Positions 1 to 5,941 of a stretch of 5,941 bases of DNA are shown here, one piece after another (the first letter of the stretch is position 1; each line of letters opens with the position of its first letter). The notes under the pieces were generated by a model. It ran no database searches, was not told the DNA's origin, and was given only the letters and a program-made list of their open reading frames with translations. The position numbers and the translations under genes were made by a program. Location: contig JADGRT010000207.1 of the NCBI GenBank assembly GCA_017880715.1, forward strand, positions 1 to 5,941. The letters run 5' to 3'. This DNA comes from Verrucomicrobiia bacterium. GTDB lineage: Bacteria > Verrucomicrobiota > Verrucomicrobiia > Limisphaerales > UBA1319.

Positions 1-3000
1 CAAATCCTGGCTGTCGGCGACCACGCCCAGTTCCTCGCTGCCGCGCAGCGCGATCAAGCCGGTCTCGCGTTTGACGTCAAGGGCGTGCGGTATCTCCACG
101 CGTGTTTTGGCGGGCAATGTTTCCAGCAGCTTCTCGGTTTCGATCATGAGCCGATATGCTGGGGCCATGCCTTTGAGGAGTTCGACGTTCAGCGTGATGT
201 CACCGGCGGCGTTGGTATTCAGCTCCCAGGTGCGTATGGATTCACCTTCCACCCGCAACAACCGCTGACCGGCTGGCACCTGCACCCGGGCTTGGCGCAG
301 TTCGCCTTGCGAAATCTGGTATTCCAGCGTGGCACGGGTGTCGATCACCCCACCGCCAAAGCTGACCAGAACGGTATTTTGGCAAAATACGGTGGCAGCA
401 ATCTCCGCCGCGCGTTTCACCCGGGGCGTCCAGCGCAGGTTGACCCGTTCGCCCGCCCCGAGCACCGCTTCAACTCGAGTCTGAGCGCCGTCGCTTGTCC
501 GTTTGAACGCCACCGCCGTGGGAAACTCGACTTCCGCATCGGCCTCATCGAGAGTCGCCGTCAACTGGCTGGCCAGCGCGGGCGGAATCTCGAAGCTCAA
601 CTGTCGTTGCGAAACGGTGCCGGTTTGTTTCACCACAAAGCGGCATTGCACGGTCGCTTCACCCGCGTCCGGCAGTCGCACGCTGACGTAGCCGTTTTCC
701 CGCATCAACTGGACATTGGCGGGCGTCGCGGAGAATTGCTGAATAGCCACGTCCTCTCCGAACAACCGGACCACTTGGTTGGTGGCAAAGGCCGAGAGAT
801 GAATCACCGCATCGAATTGGCCCACCCGCTCCCGGATGGTGCCGGTGTATTCCGCGGCCAGAATGGAAAACCCGTTCGTAGTGGCTGGCGTGGCCGCATT
901 CGCGGGCGCCGAAGCCCAAAGCAAAAGTGGGATCAGCGTCATCACCGGCGGCAAACCGCCGTTCGCGGAACCATCCGCCCGGCCCATTGGTGTTGCCGGT
1001 GTTTTGCGCGGCCACCAGCGCCAGCAGATCCACACCAGCAGGGCAAAGCTCGCCAACGGCGCGCCGGCGATCAATCCCCAATGCAACAGGCGCTGGCTGG
1101 TCAGCCAATATCCCACCGCCCCGAGCATGAGCGCCCAAGCGATCGTCATACGGAAACTACTTGGAGAAGCTGCGTACCGCTGCCGCAGCCACAGGAGCAG
1201 CCCCACCAGAAAGGCGGCCACCTGGAACGCCATTTGCATCCACAAAACAGCCTTTAATCGCATAACGCGCGCCTTCACCGAGAGAGGTTCGCCGCCCACA
1301 TTGAGCACTTTGGTGAAGGTATAAGCATCGCCGGTGCGCGGGATATCGATGCGAATCGGGCGGATGCCCGACGTCATGGCGCCGGCGTTGTCACCCATCG
1401 GCTCGCCGGCTGTCACTCCGGAAACTCCGAGTTCACCCGCGACCGAAACGGGCGGCGCGCCCGGCGCAGCAGGCGCGTTGGTCGCCATCTGCTCGGCTGG
1501 AAGCGCTACCGCGTCCACTGCCGTGATCGCTCGCCCCGCCACGACGCCATAACGACGCGCTGGGGCCGGGGCAGCAGGCCTTTGCTGCATGACCGATTCA
1601 TCGCGCTGGACTTCGGCTTGCCGGGCGAGCGCCATCGAACCTTCAGCCGCCAGCGACTTCGATTTGGCCTTCGACAACGCCGGCAGCAGCATGCCCGCCA
1701 GAACCACCAGCACAACACAGACTGTGACCACGGTCGCCACGCCCTTGAATCCGCGACGCATCGCGGCTGCCAGCAGCGCTATGACCAGCACCAAACCGCC
1801 GCCGGCCACTAGCAGGCCGCTCCCGAGCTCAAGCAACAGTTCATGATAAAAAGCCAGGAACCTTTGCCAGGCATCGCGCCAGTCGTAGGTCGTGCCTCGC
1901 GCCACGGTCATGTTGCCGCCGAACCCCGACAGCCGTTCGGTCGCCGGCGCGTACAACTGCCACTCGGCATAAGTATTGGGCACATCGGTTCGGGGCGCTT
2001 CCAGAGCCAGGCTCCGCGGAAACCATGACCGCAACGCGCTGGTCTTCTGCGCATAAACCATATCGACGGCGAACGCCTCGTCGCGGTTGGCCCCGCGCGG
2101 CAGCGGCACCAGCAGCCAGTCGCCATCCCGCTCCGCCTTCACCGGTTGGTTGTTCACGAAGCACGACCAGAACTCCGAACCGGCCGGCAGGTGAAACCGC
2201 TGGAATTGTTTTTCGTTGTTTTTCACCATGAACGAAGCCTGGGTGAGCATCTGGCCGGCATCGGTCAGGACGGTCGTCAACTGGGTCCGATCAGCCACCG
2301 CGTCCAGCACCGCCATCGCCTCGAACCGCGTCACGTCCACCGTCAGGTCGTAGCGATCGCCCGCGTAACGGTAGGCGAGCAGCACCGGTCGGGCGATCAA
2401 GGCGCGGTCGGCGGGCGCCAGCTCAAGCTCATCCACGCGCCGCAGCGGATCCGCGGCGGACCGGGTCTTTAATTGCAGCCCGGACGCGGTCGTGATGGCC
2501 ACCGTACCGGTTTCACGTTCCACATTCAGGGCATGCGCGCCTCCGATAGCCAGCGTGGCGCCTTTCGGATCGAACGGGTAATCGTAAGTGATGACCAGCG
2601 TGTATCCGCCCCAGGCCTTGTCCTGCAGCCCGATAATCCAGGTGTCGGCCTGTTGTTCCTTGCGGCGAATGTTGGCGCCGGTGAAATCGATGTTCTTCCA
2701 GGACGCCGGCAGTTTGATTCGAAACTCCTGAACGCCCTGGTTGATGATGCCGTAACGCACGGTGGCGCTGCCGCCCACCAACCCGTCGCCAATGGTGACC
2801 AGGTTGAAAACCTCGGCAACAATGCGAGCCGCGAGCCGTTCCGTGGTCAGGGTTAACCGCCAGTCCGGTTTGGTGGTCGCAAAAGCCAACAGCTCGTCAG
2901 TTCGACGCGACAGGCTGGTAATGGGCATCTCCCGCACGCCGGTCAACTCGCCGGTCTTGATTTGGATGCCAGCAGCGGCGGCGGCGCCGATCTGGGCGGA

Positions 3001-5088
3001 TTCGTTGGTAGCGCCGGTCACCCGCAGCGGCGCTAATTGGATTTGCTCCGGAAAAGATTTCAAAGGTTGTTCGAGTTGAACCTCAAGCTGGCGGCTGCCC
3101 ATGACCCGGCTGGCAAAGCTCACCCGCAGTTTGCCCTCGGAAACCTTCCAGTCATCCACCCCGTCGCCGCGCACCTCGGCCACCGTCAGGCCGCTTTGCG
3201 GCAGCAATTCAACCGAGTAAATCCCAGCCTTTTCAACTCCGAGACTGAGCGAGTGGCTGACCAGCAACCGGGTTTCTTCCAGCCTGACCGTCATTCGGTC
3301 GGTGGCGCGGACTACGGGCTGCATGCGCTGAAGTCTGGCGTTCAGCGTGAATGGCCGGCCATAAAATCGATAGGCCGCCAGCGAATCCTTCGCCGCGTTG
3401 ACCTGCCGCAAGCCCGCCACCGACTCGATTTCCACTGAGGCATCCTCCGTCATGATGGTCAGGGAGCCGGATTCCCGCTCGATCTGCAACGGTTGCGGGG
3501 GCACCAGCGAGACGGTTAGCGGCGTCGCCTCCACGGTCTGTTCGGAGTACAGGGTCAAGGTGTGATTTTTCTCGACCGGCTTGATAAACTCGACCGTGAG
3601 CAGTTGCCGCTCACCGTCCGGCTTGACCTGCCAGTCGCGAATCTGTTCACCCTCCAACTTCGTGAGGGCTTGGTTGGTCGGCAAGGCCACGGTCAGACGC
3701 GGGACCGCCGCCTGCAGAATCTCATACCGGAACTGCGTCGTGAATTTGATCACCGTCGGCGTGACCTGCGCCGTTGCCGTCGTGTCCACGGTCAGCAGCG
3801 CCTTGCGGGCAACCTCGGTCGTCTTGCTTTGCCAGCGCAAAGACAGCCGGCGATCGGCTCCCAGAAACCCTTGCACGCGGGCATCCGTCGTGACCGGCGG
3901 GGCTGAATTGGTCTGGTTTTTTCCTGGTTTTTCCCCTTCCAATTGCGTTCCGCTGAGCAACTGGAGTTCCATGCCCTGGCCCTTCCCTTGGGCCGTCACC
4001 GAGGCAATGGCCGCCGCCGGCCCGACAAACGAAATCTGATTCCACGGTTCCTGGCGCGTTATTTTAGCCAGAATTTCCAAAGACAATTGATACGAACCGG
4101 GCGCGGTGGCGTATAACCGGTATTCCTTGCCTCGGCTGACCAGACGCAATCCCGGCGGGATTTTCGACGCCATGACCGCCACCTCGCCTTCGAACAGCGG
4201 CGCGGAAATCTCGTTGGTGGTCATCGACTCGACGTCCACCACCGTGGCAAACCGCGCTTCATCGTCGGTAACCCGCCCCTCGTAGCGGATGGACCGAAAC
4301 ATGAGATTGGTAAAAATGGCCGCCGGTGGCGTGGGGCCAAGGGTTTCCAGCGCCGGCGGACTGGTGCCGCGGGAAATAATTTGCAGACCGTTCAGCACCG
4401 CGATGCCATTGATCCCGGGGGCGACTTCGATCAAAACGGATTGGCCTTCCACGACCGGCACGTCCCGAAACACGATGTACTGAGAACGCTCCAGCCAGGG
4501 GGAGATGGCGGCCTTCCAGCCAGCGGATGCCAGCGTGGTGAGAGGACCGAACGTGTTGGTGCCGGTACTGAGGGTGAAAACACTATTTTGCTCCCCCGTC
4601 ACATCCGGATCGGCGTGTCCGTAGAGGTAAAAATGATACCGTCCGGCGCTGAGGCCGCGAAGGGTCACGGTCATATTGCTGCCATTCCGGGAAAAAACGT
4701 AGGAGTCATACATGGGATCGCCGGTGGCATTGCCCCATACGCTGGGCGCATTGGTCACCGCGATCGCCACGGAGGTTGGCGAGCCATCGGCCATTTTGAC
4801 CTCGCTCAGCAAGCCATTCGTCACCAACGGCGTGCCGGACAGGTATTTGGGATCGTAATGGCGGTACAAATTCCAGAAATCGTTGGTGCTTTGGCCGGTG
4901 GCGGCAAAACCCACCTTGGCGCTGCGGCTGCCCACACCGAAATCAACGTTGATCAGGGTTTGCGCCGCCATCTGAAAACCGAGCATCAGCCACACCCCCG
5001 CCATCATCATCGCGATGGGCCGGCGTCGTCGAAGCGCTCCCGTTAAACCAGACAAAACCATCCTCCTGTGGCATAGGTTCGTTTTCAT
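1..5088 (-). CDS. Giant secreted/membrane beta-repeat protein with duplicated ectodomain, 3' end beyond the window (partial)
   Basis: The frame is open for 1,696 codons from ATG 5088 to the window edge; an in-frame TAA at 5101-5103 closes it upstream. No named family is recognised and no catalytic motif is seen. Residues 1-43 are a signal peptide: a basic RRRR stretch, a hydrophobic core, and an end near MAAQ. Residues 44-245 form a malectin/carbohydrate-binding-like beta domain (LINVDFG near the start, VLNGLQI near the end). Residues 258-1075 are beta-rich and contain four repeats with landmark LP motifs at 470, 630, 794 and 968, each followed by a Trp at 486, 647, 817 or 991. Helices are predicted at about 1090-1110, 1117-1136, 1279-1301, 1313-1330, 1337-1357 and 1380-1398. 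The basic loops (MRRGFKG, LRQR, WRWWPRK) lie on one side, so both large beta regions should be outside the cytoplasmic membrane. Residues 1137-1240 are Ala/Pro-rich. Residues 1405-1696 repeat the 258-545 region. Only six cysteines occur. A role in envelope structure, adhesion or glycan binding is inference. The start is uncertain: TTG 5055 has a far better ribosome site than ATG 5088. Confidence 0.9.
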   Translation of the reverse strand, partial: MKTNLCHRRMVLSGLTGALRRRRPIAMMMAGVWLMLGFQMAAQTLINVDFGVGSRSAKVGFAATGQSTNDFWNLYRHYDPKYLSGTPLVTNGLLSEVKMADGSPTSVAIAVTNAPSVWGNATGDPMYDSYVFSRNGSNMTVTLRGLSAGRYHFYLYGHADPDVTGEQNSVFTLSTGTNTFGPLTTLASAGWKAAISPWLERSQYIVFRDVPVVEGQSVLIEVAPGINGIAVLNGLQIISRGTSPPALETLGPTPPAAIFTNLMFRSIRYEGRVTDDEARFATVVDVESMTTNEISAPLFEGEVAVMASKIPPGLRLVSRGKEYRLYATAPGSYQLSLEILAKITRQEPWNQISFVGPAAAIASVTAQGKGQGMELQLLSGTQLEGEKPGKNQTNSAPPVTTDARVQGFLGADRRLSLRWQSKTTEVARKALLTVDTTATAQVTPTVIKFTTQFRYEILQAAVPRLTVALPTNQALTKLEGEQIRDWQVKPDGERQLLTVEFIKPVEKNHTLTLYSEQTVEATPLTVSLVPPQPLQIERESGSLTIMTEDASVEIESVAGLRQVNAAKDSLAAYRFYGRPFTLNARLQRMQPVVRATDRMTVRLEETRLLVSHSLSLGVEKAGIYSVELLPQSGLTVAEVRGDGVDDWKVSEGKLRVSFASRVMGSRQLEVQLEQPLKSFPEQIQLAPLRVTGATNESAQIGAAAAAGIQIKTGELTGVREMPITSLSRRTDELLAFATTKPDWRLTLTTERLAARIVAEVFNLVTIGDGLVGGSATVRYGIINQGVQEFRIKLPASWKNIDFTGANIRRKEQQADTWIIGLQDKAWGGYTLVITYDYPFDPKGATLAIGGAHALNVERETGTVAITTASGLQLKTRSAADPLRRVDELELAPADRALIARPVLLAYRYAGDRYDLTVDVTRFEAMAVLDAVADRTQLTTVLTDAGQMLTQASFMVKNNEKQFQRFHLPAGSEFWSCFVNNQPVKAERDGDWLLVPLPRGANRDEAFAVDMVYAQKTSALRSWFPRSLALEAPRTDVPNTYAEWQLYAPATERLSGFGGNMTVARGTTYDWRDAWQRFLAFYHELLLELGSGLLVAGGGLVLVIALLAAAMRRGFKGVATVVTVCVVLVVLAGMLLPALSKAKSKSLAAEGSMALARQAEVQRDESVMQQRPAAPAPARRYGVVAGRAITAVDAVALPAEQMATNAPAAPGAPPVSVAGELGVSGVTAGEPMGDNAGAMTSGIRPIRIDIPRTGDAYTFTKVLNVGGEPLSVKARVMRLKAVLWMQMAFQVAAFLVGLLLWLRQRYAASPSSFRMTIAWALMLGAVGYWLTSQRLLHWGLIAGAPLASFALLVWICWRWWPRKTPATPMGRADGSANGGLPPVMTLIPLLLWASAPANAATPATTNGFSILAAEYTGTIRERVGQFDAVIHLSAFATNQVVRLFGEDVAIQQFSATPANVQLMRENGYVSVRLPDAGEATVQCRFVVKQTGTVSQRQLSFEIPPALASQLTATLDEADAEVEFPTAVAFKRTSDGAQTRVEAVLGAGERVNLRWTPRVKRAAEIAATVFCQNTVLVSFGGGVIDTRATLEYQISQGELRQARVQVPAGQRLLRVEGESIRTWELNTNAAGDITLNVELLKGMAPAYRLMIETEKLLETLPAKTRVEIPHALDVKRETGLIALRGSEELGVVADSQDL
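5062..5067 (-). promoter_or_regulatory. Shine-Dalgarno AGGAGG that may set a TTG start at 5055
   Basis: On the minus strand a perfect AGGAGG lies just inside the longest frame of the large gene. It abuts ATG 5061 with no spacing, too close to serve it, but sits six bases before the in-frame TTG at 5053-5055. Starting there gives a shorter and more typical signal peptide (MSGLTGALRRRRPIA, then the hydrophobic core). ATG 5088 has only a weak GAG about eight bases upstream. If translation starts at 5088, these bases are two consecutive rare AGG arginine codons (residues 8-9), which makes a coding role less natural. The sequence is certain; its use is inference. Confidence 0.5.
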
Positions 5089-5358
5089 AGGCAACTCAGA
5101 TTATGACATCCCGACATCCTTCTCTGTTCTAACTTTTAATTAACACCGAATCGAGGTTAAAGATTCACGCCCGGCACCGGCGCTTCACTTCAAATGTGTC
5201 CCGGCTTGAGCCCGCAGATTTCATTGCTGCATCGTTAGACGGCAAAGCCGATGAAAGGCTCCCGGGAACCTCCAGGATCCGTCCCTGGGGTGCAACTTAA
5301 GTTTGTCGGAGCGCATCTTGTCCAATCCGCAGACGCCGGGAAGCAACTGACTTTTTTC

Positions 5359-5381
5359 GTAGCATCCGGCGTGAGCCGGAT
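5359..5381 (+). repeat. REP-type palindrome with GTAG head, copy 1
   Basis: GTAGC is followed by a perfect 6-bp stem ATCCGG/CCGGAT (5364-5369 with 5376-5381) around the loop CGTGAG. A GTAG head before a short hairpin is the known layout of REP elements mobilised by RAYT (REP-associated Y1 tyrosine) transposases. An inverted second copy lies at 5432-5454. The copies share the head and the loop and differ at four of 23 positions, all in the stem. No RAYT gene is in the window. Confidence 0.7.
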
Positions 5382-5431
5382 CATTATTCTCCGCCGCGCA
5401 TTCGAAAAGCAGCGCAAGATTCGAGAGTTTG

Positions 5432-5454
5432 AGCCGACTCACGTCGGCTGCTAC
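5432..5454 (-). repeat. REP-type palindrome with GTAG head, copy 2 (inverted)
   Basis: Read on the minus strand, GTAGC is followed by a perfect 6-bp stem AGCCGA/TCGGCT around the loop CGTGAG. It faces copy 1 tail to tail across a 50-base spacer, the arrangement called a BIME in bacteria with REP elements. Each of its four differences from copy 1 is matched by the complementary change on the other side of the stem, so the hairpin rather than the primary sequence has been kept. Confidence 0.7.
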
Positions 5455-5578
5455 GTTATTGTAACGCGGATATCTTATCCTTTGCAGCCCTGGCCTGGTG
5501 AAGACCAACCAGTACCGTGAGGCCAGCCCAAAGGGGCGAGGACGCCCAATGTCACTAAGATTTCATGGTCATCTGAAA

Positions 5579-5605
5579 GCGCCAGAGGACTGGCGCAGTC
5601 CAAAA
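5579..5605 (+). repeat. Nested palindrome, left arm of an inverted pair
   Basis: Two alternative hairpins overlap here: GCGCCAG/CTGGCGC (5579-5585 with 5590-5596, loop AGGA) and GGACTG/CAGTCC (5587-5592 with 5596-5601, loop GCG). The block 5587-5605 is also the exact inverted copy of 5645-5663, giving a 19-base arm. This makes it a second, unrelated type of REP-like or cruciform-forming element. Its function and mobility are unknown. Confidence 0.6.
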
Positions 5606-5644
5606 GCTGGCGCCCGCTCGCACCGGCCGTGAATGCGCGAAGCG

Positions 5645-5663
5645 TTTTGGACTGCGCCAGTCC
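5645..5663 (-). repeat. Nested palindrome, right arm of an inverted pair
   Basis: This is the exact reverse complement of 5587-5605, separated from it by 39 bases. Like its partner it contains an internal hairpin, GGACTG/CAGTCC (5649-5654 with 5658-5663). The right arm lacks the extra GCGCCAG half-stem of the left copy, so the elements are related but not identical beyond the arm. The pair could form one long stem or two separate small hairpins. It lies 144 bases past the stop of the transposase-like gene. Confidence 0.6.
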
Positions 5664-5806
5664 GCTCTCATCTTTACCGGCAAAAACCTGGACCAGACAG
5701 TTCTTCATTTGGGTAAAATGTTGCATGATCCTTTTGGGCGCGGCTGGAGTTTGGTCCGTGGAGGCTAACCCGGCTTGCGGCGGCCTTCCTTGGCGGGCGC
5801 CTTTTT

Positions 5807-5941
5807 TCACGCACACTCCTTTTTGATTTTTTCCCAGTTCACCAGCGTGTTCAAGATCAGCAAGCCCCGGCCCATCAGGTCTGGCCCTGGATGGCCGTCG
5901 GCTTTGCGCGCCCAGAACCCCGCCAGCATCGCCACCAGCAA
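5807..5941 (-). CDS. C-terminal end of a transposase, IS4/Tn5-like (partial, 5' part beyond the window)
   Basis: The last 44 codons of a minus-strand gene end in TGA at 5807-5809; the rest lies past the window edge. The visible protein includes LAGFWARKADGHPGPD. It resembles the C-terminal tail common in IS4-group DDE transposases, where a GGF-x2-RK-x-DG-x-PG motif is followed by a short amphipathic helix, in the part that corresponds to the dimerisation end of the Tn5 enzyme. The catalytic DDE residues would be upstream and cannot be checked, so an intact element cannot be told from a remnant. The tail ends in the lysine-rich KIKKECA. No terminal inverted repeat or target duplication could be assigned on this side. 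The family call rests on one short motif, recognised from memory. Confidence 0.65.
   Translation of the reverse strand: MLVAMLAGFWARKADGHPGPDLMGRGLLILNTLVNWEKIKKECA

Larger units (their letters stand above)
5089..5806. other. Intergenic region with several palindromes; upstream flank of the large gene
   Basis: These 718 bases lie between the end of the transposase-like gene and the start of the large gene, and no convincing gene is seen in either direction. The part nearest the large gene has an AT-rich tract (5130-5143) and a 7-base direct repeat GACATCC (5105-5111 and 5113-5119). I cannot identify a good -35/-10 pair, although the promoter of the large gene should lie here. Small hairpins occur at 5240-5250 (CGGC/GCCG), 5272-5288 (CCAGG/CCTGG) and 5534-5547 (GGGCG/CGCCC). 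The two stronger palindrome pairs are listed separately. Short open frames in this stretch run straight through the palindromes and look accidental. Confidence 0.7.

Noticed and set aside
659..1138. 159-codon minus-strand open frame
   Set aside because: It is on the same strand as the large gene but in another frame. The large frame is continuous through it and encodes clear membrane helices there.
85..1257. 390-codon plus-strand open frame
   Set aside because: It lies entirely antisense to the large minus-strand gene. Its product is rich in His, Arg, Gln and Pro with no domain, signal or ribosome site, as expected for a GC-rich complementary-strand shadow.
3581..4039. 152-codon plus-strand open frame, and similar ones across 1334-3906
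   Set aside because: They are all antisense shadows of the large gene, mutually overlapping in different frames and without supporting features.
4381..5046. 221-codon plus-strand open frame
   Set aside because: It is antisense to the signal peptide and malectin-like domain of the large gene, with low-complexity Gly/His/Arg composition and no recognisable motif.
1..5088. VIT/von Willebrand A or autotransporter assignment for the large protein
   Set aside because: No MIDAS (DxSxS) motif, VIT signature or C-terminal beta-barrel is visible, and the six internal helices do not fit an autotransporter.
5221..5520. Short open frames on both strands (89 and 95 codons)
   Set aside because: They overlap each other on opposite strands, read through the REP palindromes and have no recognisable motif.
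5359..5663. CRISPR array
   Set aside because: There are only two copies of each palindrome, inverted rather than direct, without regular spacers.
5780..5807. Possible terminator GGCG-GG-CGCC followed by six T on the plus strand
   Set aside because: The stem is only four pairs with a two-base loop, and the T run points away from the known minus-strand genes.
5475..5816. 113-codon minus-strand open frame overlapping the transposase stop, with AAGGAG five bases before GTG 5810
   Set aside because: Despite the good ribosome site, its sequence runs straight through both arms of the palindrome pair and shows no domain. It is most likely accidental. Homologues with conserved protein sequence would change this.

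Overview
The window is GC-rich and bacterial. It looks like a Verrucomicrobiota genome (Pedosphaera/Limisphaerales type), or less likely a Planctomycetota or Lentisphaerota genome. The reasons are protein style: a secreted protein whose mature part begins LINVDFG, a membrane helix ending LLPALSKAKSK that resembles the pseudopilins abundant in these phyla, and intergenic DNA rich in short palindromes. This assignment is inference; there is no rRNA or marker gene.

Almost everything is on the minus strand. Positions 5088 down to 1 are one uninterrupted reading frame of 1,696 codons that leaves the window without a stop. It encodes a very large cell-envelope protein: a signal peptide, a malectin-like beta domain, four beta-rich repeats of about 160-175 residues, a six-helix membrane region that includes a pilin-like helix and a signal-peptide-like helix, and then a second copy of the start of the extracellular region that runs off the edge. 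I do not recognise a named family. The N-terminal region, the loop between helices 2 and 3, and the C-terminal region are all predicted to lie outside the cytoplasmic membrane. All sizeable plus-strand frames between 71 and 5046 are antisense shadows of this gene.

Positions 5089-5806 (718 bases) are non-coding. They hold the 5' flank of the large gene, a pair of inverted REP-type palindromes with GTAG heads (5359-5454) whose only differences are compensatory stem changes, and a second pair of nested inverted palindromes (5579-5663).

Positions 5807-5941, minus strand, are the last 44 codons of a gene whose protein ends like an IS4/Tn5-type transposase. The right side of the window is therefore a mobile-element and repeat-rich boundary upstream of the large envelope gene. 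Nothing in the sequence links the transposase functionally to the large protein.

The most unusual feature is the architecture of the large protein: a colinear duplication of its ectodomain placed on either side of a membrane region, which contains what look like a relic pilin helix and a relic signal peptide.
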